Assembly: GCA_030593155.1 (NCBI GenBank)
Contig: JAUVHT010000064.1
Coordinates: forward strand, 1-5,264
Length of the DNA stretch: 5,264 nucleotides
Origin: Candidatus Bathyarchaeota archaeon
GTDB lineage: Archaea > Thermoproteota > Bathyarchaeia > TCS64
Direction: 5' to 3'
Below, one piece after another: positions 1 to 3,985 of this stretch; the stretch's first letter is position 1; every line of letters starts with the position of its first letter. Below the pieces are notes generated by a model that worked only from the letters and a program-made list of their open reading frames with translations, did no database searches and was not told the DNA's origin. Position numbers and translations under genes: made by a program.

Positions 1-29
1 GTTTAAGGGTTCTGGGGTTTGTGGAAGCC

Positions 30-37
30 TTATTTAT
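30..37 (+). promoter_or_regulatory. TATA-like box of the tRNA gene
   Basis: TTATTTAT at 30-37 lies about 28-35 nt before the mature tRNA 5' end at 65. That is the right place for an archaeal TATA box feeding a transcript start a few bases upstream of the tRNA. A second AT-rich patch, TATATT at 51-56, is too close to the tRNA to be its TATA box and may instead be in the initiator or leader region. This is inferred from position and base composition only. Confidence 0.4.
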
Positions 38-64
38 CTGTGGGTTGGGGTATATTGTTGCTGG

Positions 65-143
65 GGGCCCGTAGCTCAGCTTGGCCTAGAGCACCAGGCT
101 CATAACCTGGGAGTCGTGGGTTCAAATCCCTCCGGGCCCACCA
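65..143 (+). tRNA. tRNA with CAU anticodon (elongator Met or Ile2)
   Basis: A full cloverleaf can be drawn. Acceptor stem: GGGCCCG 65-71 with CGGGCCC 133-139. D stem: GCTC 74-77 with GAGC 89-92. Anticodon stem: CCAGG 94-98 with CCTGG 106-110, around the loop CTCATAA (anticodon CAT 101-103). T arm: 116-132 with loop TTCAAAT. Discriminator A is at 140 and an encoded CCA at 141-143. No intron is seen. The anticodon stem lacks the three consecutive G-C pairs of initiator tRNAs, and acceptor pair 1-72 is G-C, so this is not the initiator. A CAU anticodon in archaea may also belong to tRNA-Ile2, which is modified to agmatidine-C34 and reads AUA. The GGGCCCG acceptor does not let me choose between Met and Ile2. 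The T stem has a T-T mismatch (117 and 131). Confidence 0.93.
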
Positions 144-201
144 TCGGTCGTTCTAAGTTGTTCTCGGTGTGGGTGGTGGCATGTGATAGTGTTTTCAGTG
201 G

Positions 202-233
202 TTATGACCGGTAGGTGGTCATAAGGGTTTTTT
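202..233 (+). terminator. terminator-like hairpin with T-tract
   Basis: TTATGACC at 202-209 and GGTCATAA at 217-224 form a perfect 8-bp stem with a 7-nt loop. GGG and a run of six T (228-233) follow. It looks like an intrinsic terminator, and archaeal polymerase also stops at T-runs alone. It lies about 60-90 nt past the tRNA and may end that transcript. No other upstream gene in the window could use it. Confidence 0.45.
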
Positions 234-288
234 CGGAGGGTTATAATGGCTGTCGCTTATAGCGGTTTTAGGTATGCATAAGTACTCC

Positions 289-376
289 TTTTGACATGAT
301 TCTGATCGTATCGGGGTCGTTTTCCGGTTCCTTTCGTTGTGGGGAGGATTTTTCCGGTTCCGATGCATGACCCCCC
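289..376 (+). repeat. degenerate C-tract repeat unit, copy 1
   Basis: This unit aligns without gaps to 447-534, at an offset of exactly 158 bp. Shared blocks are TTTTGAC (289), GTTTTC-N-GGTT-N-CTTTCGTTG (319-339), GGAG-NN-TT-N-TTC (343-355) and GATGCATGACCCCCC (362-376). Past the shared part the C-tract runs on to 386 as nine C, one T and six C. A run of six G at 403-408 could pair with it. The surrounding 144-610 stretch holds no gene that I can support. Confidence 0.6.
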
Positions 377-446
377 CCCTCCCCCCTTGTGGTGGAGTAT
401 GAGGGGGGCTCGAAATCATCTGGGTTTTTCTCGTAGTTGCTCAGGT

Positions 447-534
447 TTTTGACTGGAATCGGAGCCGGGGTGAGGTGTTTTCGGGTTGCTTTCGTTGATT
501 GGAGCGTTGTTCTCAGGCGGATGCATGACCCCCC
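447..534 (+). repeat. degenerate C-tract repeat unit, copy 2
   Basis: This is the partner of 289-376, ending in the same GATGCATGACCCCCC (520-534). Five G at 557-561 could pair with the C-run, as in copy 1. The bases differ between the copies, but the C-run followed by a G-run 20-30 nt later is kept, which suggests the fold matters or that a common ancestor is decaying. A 61-codon open frame over this unit (437-622) begins with TTG, has no ribosome binding site and consists mostly of the repeat, so I do not call it a gene. Confidence 0.6.
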
Positions 535-607
535 TTACCTTTTTTTGGTCGGCATAGGGGGTATAATGTTATTGACGTTGTTTTCTACCTGGTTTGGCTG
601 GGCTATT

Positions 608-685
608 GCGCTGGACTCGTGAACCATAGGTTTATGACCCGACATCCAGGTCGGAAAGAGAGCGTGGGTTCAATTCCATTACGAG
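608..685 (+). repeat. dispersed tRNA-like element, copy 1
   Basis: This is one of three related intergenic elements. From TGAACCA (620) to TTCC (677) it matches 1690-1749 at 40 of 59 aligned positions, with one gap. Its first 30 nt (608-637, starting GCGCTGGA) match 2721-2750 at 23 of 30. It can fold into several arms: CTCGTGA 616-622 with TTACGAG 679-685; CATA 625-628 with TATG 633-636; CCGAC 639-643 with GTCGG 650-654; and a T-arm-like GCGTGGGTTCAATTCC (662-677), with GTGG 664-667 facing CCAT 676-679. The overall size and the T-arm motif recall a tRNA, but the arms do not meet canonical tRNA lengths. It ends just before the promoter of the next gene. Confidence 0.6.
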
Positions 686-697
686 GGCTATTCGTAA

Positions 698-705
698 TTT
701 TTATA
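698..705 (+). promoter_or_regulatory. TATA box of the MNT-HEPN operon
   Basis: TTTTATAT-type sequence (TTTTTATAT around 697-705) is centred about 29 nt before the ATG at 731. An archaeal transcript would then begin at about 727-731, at or just before the start codon. That implies a leaderless mRNA, in line with the absence of any Shine-Dalgarno sequence in front of the ATG. Confidence 0.6.
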
Positions 706-711
706 TCCTGT

Positions 712-747
712 CGTTCATTTTATTGAACGTATGTTCAAAAATTTGAA
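712..747 (+). promoter_or_regulatory. operator-like array of four half-sites over the start codon
   Basis: Four 4-bp cores alternate in orientation at exactly 10-bp intervals: TTCA 714-717, TGAA 724-727, TTCA 734-737 and TGAA 744-747. They form three overlapping perfect palindromes: CGTTCA-N6-TGAACG (712-729), TTGAAC-GTAT-GTTCAA (723-738) and TTCAAA-AA-TTTGAA (734-747). The array starts 7 bp after the TATA box and covers the predicted transcript start and the ATG at 731. A protein bound here would block initiation. The obvious candidate is the encoded HTH-MNT protein itself, which would make this an autoregulatory operator (inference). Confidence 0.6.
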
Positions 748-1267
748 ATTATTTTCAGGGGCATCCTTGAAGGTGCTGTATAATTTGGCTTTCGACCCTC
801 TTCGTCAATATTATCAAAGGGAGGTCGCCAACGAAGCACATATCAGCGTGGGCTCAGCGAACCGTGTTCTACCAGATCTGGTAGAAAATGGACTCGTCGT
901 GAAGGAGGAGAAGGGCAAGATCCATATCTACAGATACAACATTGATGACCCAACAGCCCGTCAATTGAAGGTCCTCTTCAACGTGTTGGAATTGAAAGAT
1001 ATAGTCGAAAGGATCAAACCCCATGCAAAGCGAGTCGTTTTGTTCGGGAGTTGCTCCGAGGGGACCGATGTCAAGGACAGCGACATGGACCTGTTCATCC
1101 TCACCGATGAAAAGGAGGTCGTGGCAGAGAATTTGAAGACTCTCCACACCAGGAGGAGCATGTCTCCCATAATAGTCGACGTAAACGAGTACATCAGTCT
1201 GAGAAATCAGGATCTTCCATTGTACGATGAGATCCTCAGGGGGATCACGCTGTGGGAGCGAGAGTAG
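731..1267 (+). CDS. HTH-MNT nucleotidyltransferase, antitoxin of a HEPN/MNT pair
   Basis: This 178-residue protein joins an N-terminal winged-helix DNA-binding domain (about residues 10-70, with a recognition-helix-like segment near ISVGSANRVLPDLVENGL) to a minimal nucleotidyltransferase (MNT) domain (about 95-178). The MNT signature GS-x10-DxD is intact: G106, S107, D118, D120. A likely third metal-binding carboxylate is D150 in PIIVDVNEY. In characterised type VII toxin-antitoxin pairs, the MNT protein inactivates its HEPN RNase partner by adding AMP to a tyrosine. The extra HTH domain makes it longer than a bare MNT antitoxin and suggests it also represses the operon. The ATG start is supported by the TATA box 29 nt upstream (leaderless). 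It overlaps the next gene by 16 bp in another frame. The fold and pairing are clear; the toxin-antitoxin role is inferred. Confidence 0.88.
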   Translation: MFKNLKLFSGASLKVLYNLAFDPLRQYYQREVANEAHISVGSANRVLPDLVENGLVVKEEKGKIHIYRYNIDDPTARQLKVLFNVLELKDIVERIKPHAKRVVLFGSCSEGTDVKDSDMDLFILTDEKEVVAENLKTLHTRRSMSPIIVDVNEYISLRNQDLPLYDEILRGITLWERE

Positions 1268-1692
1268 ATCCTGTGATAAAAGGACTGCTCAGGGAGAGGA
1301 AGATACAGCGTTTCCGCGCATCCAGGGAGGCGATCCTCAAGGAGCTGGAGGGAGCCAGCTACGATCTAGAGAAGGCCCGCAGATCACTTGAGCAGGAGGA
1401 CCACAAGTGGGCAACGGTCCAAGCGTACTATTCCATGTTCCACTCAGGCCGCGCCCTACTTTACAGCAAGGGCTACAGGGAGAAGAGCCATTCAGCACTT
1501 TTAGAAGCTCTCACGGCTCTATTCGTTAGAACCGGGTTACTTGAGCGCGATTATATTGACGATCTCCGCGACGCGAAGAGCATGAGGGAATCCGCCGATT
1601 ATGGGATGATTTTCTCTGAGGAAGGCGCGAGGACACTGATTATCAACGCCGACAAGTTCTTGAGGAAAGTGGCTGAATCCCTTGAGCCATGA
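1252..1692 (+). CDS. HEPN domain protein (UPF0332-like), toxin partner of MNT
   Basis: This 146-residue, largely helical protein belongs to the HEPN/UPF0332 family. Recognisable family marks are AYYSMFHSGRALLYSKG (58-74), REKSH (76-80) and R112-ESAD-Y117, followed by the C-terminal EEGARTLIINADKFL helix (123-137). HEPN toxins are typically metal-independent RNases with an R-x4-6-H motif. Here the family position reads R-x3-D-Y, so the usual histidine is replaced by aspartate and RNase activity is not assured. H64, R67, R76 and H80 are other polar candidates. The GTG at 1252 is preceded by AGGGGGATC, close to an archaeal Shine-Dalgarno, about 6 nt away. A GTG at 1273, just after the MNT stop, is an alternative. 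The overlap with the antitoxin gene implies coupled translation. The stop codon is the first TGA of the tRNA-like element that follows. Confidence 0.85.
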   Translation: MGARVDPVIKGLLRERKIQRFRASREAILKELEGASYDLEKARRSLEQEDHKWATVQAYYSMFHSGRALLYSKGYREKSHSALLEALTALFVRTGLLERDYIDDLRDAKSMRESADYGMIFSEEGARTLIINADKFLRKVAESLEP

Positions 1693-1752
1693 ACCACAGG
1701 TACACGGTACCAGCTCACAGGCCGGATGGAGAACGTGAGTTGAAATCCCTCC
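1690..1752 (+). repeat. dispersed tRNA-like element, copy 2
   Basis: The element begins exactly on the HEPN stop codon TGA. It aligns without gaps to 2733-2792 at 46 of 60 positions, and to copy 1 at 40 of 59. The best conserved core is CAGGCCGGATGGA (1718-1730), followed by a T-arm-like GTGAGTTGAAATCCC (1735-1749). Its 3' end CGTGAGTTGAAATCCCTCCG differs at only two positions from the T arm of the tRNA at 65-143. A strong hairpin is possible: GGATGGAG 1724-1731 with CTCC 1749-1752 and ATCC 1756-1759, with a 3-nt bulge. Here the upstream anticodon-arm-like part seen in copies 1 and 3 is replaced by HEPN coding sequence. Confidence 0.6.
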
Positions 1753-1794
1753 GTAATCCATTGAAAAAAAGCCATCGCGCAACTGTTACTATGA

Positions 1795-1802
1795 TTTTTA
1801 TG
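1795..1802 (+). promoter_or_regulatory. TATA-like box of the SHOCT-PepSY operon
   Basis: TTTTTATG at 1795-1802 follows an AT-rich stretch. With the usual 25-28 nt spacing the transcript would begin at about 1824-1828. That leaves a leader of about 20 nt that carries AAGGTGGA (1833-1840), a ribosome binding site 6 nt before the TTG at 1847. Confidence 0.5.
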
Positions 1803-1846
1803 TTGCCATTTCTTCCAAGTTATTGAGAACAGAAGGTGGAAGCGCC

Positions 1847-2089
1847 TTGAACGGATGGATGGACCACATGTGGAACTTCTGGGGGATGGGCTGGGGTTTG
1901 TGGTTCTGGCTGCTGGTGATCATAGGGCTCGGCTACCTGTTCTACACGACCACCGCCCCCAGGACTTACAGGAGTAGGAGAGAAGACCCCCTGGAGTTCG
2001 CCCGGATGAGGCTGGCCAGAGGGGAGATAACCCTCGAGGAATTCGAGAAGATCAGGGAGACCCTTGAGAGGCCCGGGCGAGCAATATGA
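1847..2089 (+). CDS. small membrane protein with C-terminal SHOCT domain
   Basis: The 80-residue protein has a Trp/Met-rich N terminus (WMDHMWNFWGMGW), one transmembrane helix (about residues 18-33, LWFWLLVIIGLGYLFY), a basic linker, and a SHOCT motif at about 48-73 (DPLEFARMRLARGEITLEEFEKIRETL region). SHOCT (short C-terminal) domains follow membrane segments in many small proteins, and their biochemical role is unclear. I chose TTG 1847 because AAGGTGGA lies 6 nt upstream. ATG 1859 or 1868 would have poorly spaced sites, and TTG 1823 would start before the ribosome binding site. Its stop overlaps the next start as ATGA (2086-2089), so the two products are probably made together and may interact in the membrane. 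The aromatic, Met- and His-containing N terminus could bind metal, but that is speculative. Confidence 0.8.
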   Translation: MNGWMDHMWNFWGMGWGLWFWLLVIIGLGYLFYTTTAPRTYRSRREDPLEFARMRLARGEITLEEFEKIRETLERPGRAI

Positions 2090-2688
2090 GCTACAATCGC
2101 AACCTGTTAATCGGCTTCGCGATCGTCGCAATCGGCTTGGCGGGAGTCCTGTACTACAACTTCTTCTCGACCAGAGACATAGACCTCGAAAGAGCGGAGG
2201 GAATCGCCGAGAGGCATCTGGACTCCCTCAACGACCCCGACCTCGCCATCGGGGAGATAATGGAGTTCGAGTACAACCACTACGTCGTCTACTACGAGAG
2301 ATCCACCGGGATCGGCGCCTTCGAGATGCTCATAGACAAGGAGAGCGGCCGCATCTCCCCGGAGTACGGTCCCAACATGATGTGGAACATCAAATACGGC
2401 CACGGCGGGATGATGGGCGGCCCCGGGGGCATGATGGGCGGGTTCACCCAGCCCCCCTCCGGGGAGACAATCGGCGAGGAGGAGGCAATAGAGATCGCCC
2501 AGGCCTTCCTAGACGAGGTCTATCCGGGGTCCGAGGCAGACGACCCTCACTCCTTCTACGGGTACTACACCATCCACACGACCCGGGATGGGGAGATATT
2601 CGGGATGCTAAGCGTCAACCAGTATAGCGGTGCTGTGTGGTACCACAACTGGCACGGGGCTTATATTCAAAGCCTAGAGCACCATTGA
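2086..2688 (+). CDS. membrane-anchored protein with two PepSY-like repeats and Met/His-rich linker
   Basis: This 200-residue protein has an N-terminal signal anchor (residues 7-27) with most of the chain probably outside the cell. Two PepSY-like units follow, at about 31-92 and 129-186. Each starts with an acidic helix (LERAEGIAERHLD; EEEAIEIAQAFLD) and ends in a strand of the form FEMLIDKESGRI or FGMLSVNQYSGAV. Between them is a Met/Gly/His segment (about 97-119: NMMWN, KYGHGGMMGG, GGMMGG). The protein ends in WYHNWHGAY and LEHH. PepSY domains occur in protease propeptides and in membrane proteins of metal or redox metabolism. No protease domain is present here. Clustered Met and His suggest a copper or other soft-metal role, which is inference only. 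The ATG overlaps the preceding TGA and has no good ribosome binding site of its own, as expected for coupled translation. Confidence 0.8.
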   Translation: MSYNRNLLIGFAIVAIGLAGVLYYNFFSTRDIDLERAEGIAERHLDSLNDPDLAIGEIMEFEYNHYVVYYERSTGIGAFEMLIDKESGRISPEYGPNMMWNIKYGHGGMMGGPGGMMGGFTQPPSGETIGEEEAIEIAQAFLDEVYPGSEADDPHSFYGYYTIHTTRDGEIFGMLSVNQYSGAVWYHNWHGAYIQSLEHH

Positions 2689-2720
2689 CTGAGCCCCTGG
2701 ATGGTACGGTCTTGGTTAAT

Positions 2721-2797
2721 GCGCTGGAATCATGATCCAGAGATTTACGGCACCAGCGCCCAGGCCGGATGGAAAATGTGGGTATAAACCCCGCTCC
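2721..2797 (+). repeat. dispersed tRNA-like element, copy 3
   Basis: Copy 3 matches copy 2 without gaps (46 of 60 from 2733) and matches the start of copy 1 (GCGCTGGA at 2721-2728). It contains two strikingly tRNA-like arms. CTGGA-ATCATGA-TCCAG (2724-2740) is a 5-bp stem with a 7-nt loop, with T at loop position 2 followed by CAT. GTGGG-TATAAAC-CCCGC (2778-2794) is a 5-bp stem with a 7-nt loop in the place of a T arm. About 37 nt separate them, including the conserved CAGGCCGGATGG. Just upstream, GTAC 2704-2707 and ATGC 2719-2722 can weakly pair around a D-loop-like GGTCTTGGTTA. No matching 7-bp acceptor stem was found, so it is not called a tRNA. It lies 33 nt after the PepSY gene. Confidence 0.6.
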
Positions 2798-3082
2798 CGG
2801 AGATCTCCTAATTCGGCTGGCTTGGGATAGCGGTTCTCGGTATGAGCGGCAGGATATGATAGTGTTTTCTCTCGGAACAGCCTGGTTTGTTGCGCGGATC
2901 ATCTCTGAGCAGCGTTGTTTTCGAGCCTCTTTATCGTTTGGCTTGGTTTTTTCGGGAAGACATATGACTCCCCCGTCTTCTAGGAAGTTCTGTGGCGTTC
3001 TGCGTGGTCGTCGGTGGGCGGGTACAGCTTGTATGTTATTATAGTTCGGTTTAGTTCCGTCTTTGGTATTTGCAGAGGGGGA
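2798..3082. other. non-coding spacer between converging gene groups
   Basis: No supported gene lies here. The stretch separates the rightward PepSY gene from the 3' end of the leftward aminopeptidase gene. Its T-rich, patchy composition resembles 144-610. A 13-nt exact match, TGATAGTGTTTTC, occurs at 184-196 and 2857-2869. A third C-tract repeat is at 2917-2974. No clear terminator for the leftward genes was seen. Confidence 0.5.
2917..2974 (+). repeat. degenerate C-tract repeat, possible third copy
   Basis: GTTTTCG (2917), CTTT-AT-CGTT (about 2928) and CATATGACTCCCCC (2961-2974) occur in the same order and spacing as in copies 1 and 2 (GTTTTC, CTTTCGTT, GCATGACCCCCC), with small indels. A local inverted repeat, GAAGAC 2956-2961 with GTCTTC 2975-2980, encloses the C-run. 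The match is weaker than between copies 1 and 2. Confidence 0.35.
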
Positions 3083-3646
3083 TCAGCTGGAGACGGCGCC
3101 CGCGATGAAGATGGAGGCCCTGATGGCCCCGAAGGCCTTGACGAAGTCGTCCTGGACGAACCTGACGGACTTGCCGTCGAGCCTCTCGGCGGAGGGCATG
3201 AACTCCACGGCGTCGGCCATCCTGGCGTTGGTGAACCTGACGACGGTCTCCACGGGCGGATCGAAGGTGAAAGGCTTCATATTGCCTAGCTTCCTCAGGC
3301 CTTTAGCGGCGTTCTCCTTGATCAGCTTCCTGGCCTTCGCCGGGTGTAGGCACTTCGCCGCGGTCCTCCCGATGGCTTCCTTCACCGCCGCCACCTCGAT
3401 CTCGGGGTTCAGGGCTTTGGCCTCCAGCGTGGTGGCCTTGTCCCCCGCGACGAAGACGACGGGCACGCCGTGGTGGCCGGCTATGGCGGCGTTTATCGCC
3501 GTCTCCCCCACCTCAGTACCGTTGATGGTGATGCTCTCGATGGAACGCCCCGAGATGGTGTGGCTCAGGACGCCGTGGAGGGTCCCCTTCTTGGAGTGGA
3601 AGCCCACGAACATGGCCGCGTCGAAGGAGTCGTCGATGCCCGCCAT
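3083..3646 (-). CDS. M55 D-aminopeptidase (DppA-like), C-terminal part after a frameshift
   Basis: This is the downstream part of the gene that begins at 3909. The family sequence resumes upstream of the ATG at 3646, with PKPLTQ reading into MAGIDDSFDAAMFVGFHSKKG. It carries the remaining conserved residues of the M55 zinc D-aminopeptidases: the metal-binding His of VGFH (residue 105 of the repaired protein), the catalytic-type His of LSHT (117) and the Glu of EVGE (136), then AGDKATTLEAK and AAKCLHPAKA as in Bacillus DppA. Repaired, the protein is about 275 residues, matching the roughly 274 of DppA. It is probably not translated alone, since no ribosome binding site was recognised before 3646. 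Apart from the single shift, the sequence shows no decay. Confidence 0.8.
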   Translation of the reverse strand: MAGIDDSFDAAMFVGFHSKKGTLHGVLSHTISGRSIESITINGTEVGETAINAAIAGHHGVPVVFVAGDKATTLEAKALNPEIEVAAVKEAIGRTAAKCLHPAKARKLIKENAAKGLRKLGNMKPFTFDPPVETVVRFTNARMADAVEFMPSAERLDGKSVRFVQDDFVKAFGAIRASIFIAGAVSS

Positions 3647-3651
3647 CTGGG

Positions 3652-3909
3652 TCAGGGGCTTCGGGGTCCCCTCACGAGGACAGCTGCCTCATTGAGTTCC
3701 TCGGGCTCTATGTTGATCATGCCCCCGTGGGCGTCGCTCACCACTATCTCGGCCTCCGGATCTACTTCCAGGATGCCGTCGATGGCGGCGTTCACGTCCG
3801 CAACCATGAGTGCCCTGCCTTTCCCGTAGTCGTGCTTGTCCCGGCCCGTCATGCTGCCGTCAACGATGCCCGAGATGCCTTCCATATCCACGGAAATTAT
3901 GACTTTCAA
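3652..3909 (-). CDS. M55 D-aminopeptidase (DppA-like), N-terminal part up to a frameshift
   Basis: The N terminus MKVIISVDMEGISG closely matches Bacillus DppA. It supplies metal ligands D8 and E10 and, in VSDAHGG, H61. DppA enzymes are cytoplasmic zinc peptidases that cleave D-amino acids such as D-Ala from short peptides. TTG 3909 is preferred because AGGAAGGGATCC (3924-3913) is a near-perfect archaeal ribosome binding site just upstream and gives the family's usual start. An in-frame ATG at 3927 could serve a leaderless transcript. The frame runs LVRG and then into RSP and a stop at 3654-3652, where the family expects a G-x-PKP continuation found in another frame. One base is missing within 3663-3671. 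The gene follows the amidohydrolase on the same strand after 76 nt. Confidence 0.8.
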   Translation of the reverse strand: MKVIISVDMEGISGIVDGSMTGRDKHDYGKGRALMVADVNAAIDGILEVDPEAEIVVSDAHGGMINIEPEELNEAAVLVRGPRSP

Positions 3910-3912
3910 TCT

Positions 3913-3924
3913 GGATCCCTTCCT
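3913..3924 (-). promoter_or_regulatory. strong ribosome binding site deciding a TTG start
   Basis: On the minus strand AGGAAGGGATCC differs from the archaeal anti-SD complement AGGAGGTGATCC at two positions and ends 3 nt before TTG 3909. It supports that TTG over the upstream ATG at 3927. Confidence 0.6.
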
Positions 3925-3947
3925 CATTTGACATAAACCTCTTAGAC

Positions 3948-3956
3948 GATAAAAAA
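3948..3956 (-). promoter_or_regulatory. TATA-like box and T-tract between amidohydrolase and aminopeptidase
   Basis: On the minus strand TTTTTTATC is centred about 43 nt before TTG 3909. Transcription would start near 3926, leaving a short leader with the ribosome binding site. The same T6 run could end the amidohydrolase transcript. The aminopeptidase may therefore have its own promoter as well as any read-through. Confidence 0.45.
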
Positions 3957-3985
3957 GTTTCAGGGAGCAATGACCCGATTCAATA

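Noticed and set aside
219..419. Minus-strand open frame of 66 codons
   Set aside because: Low-complexity product caused by the C-tract region; no start signals and no recognisable family.
437..622. Open frame of 61 codons with a hydrophobic C terminus
   Set aside because: Starts with TTG, has no ribosome binding site or promoter, and is built from the C-tract repeat unit and the start of a tRNA-like element.
616..685. Functional tRNA gene in element 1
   Set aside because: The 7-bp outer stem and T-arm-like motif compete for the same bases, and the other hairpins have 4- and 6-nt loops unlike tRNA.
1690..1760. Attachment site formed by a copy of the tRNA 3' end
   Set aside because: Similarity to the tRNA T arm is partial, the acceptor end is not copied, and no integrase is present in the window.
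608..2801. CRISPR repeats
   Set aside because: The related elements are about 1 kb apart, diverged, and lie between genes rather than alternating with equal-length spacers; no cas gene.
2769..3289. Plus-strand open frames across the spacer and into the aminopeptidase 3' end
   Set aside because: They overlap the repeats and run antisense to the M55 gene; the compositions are not protein-like.
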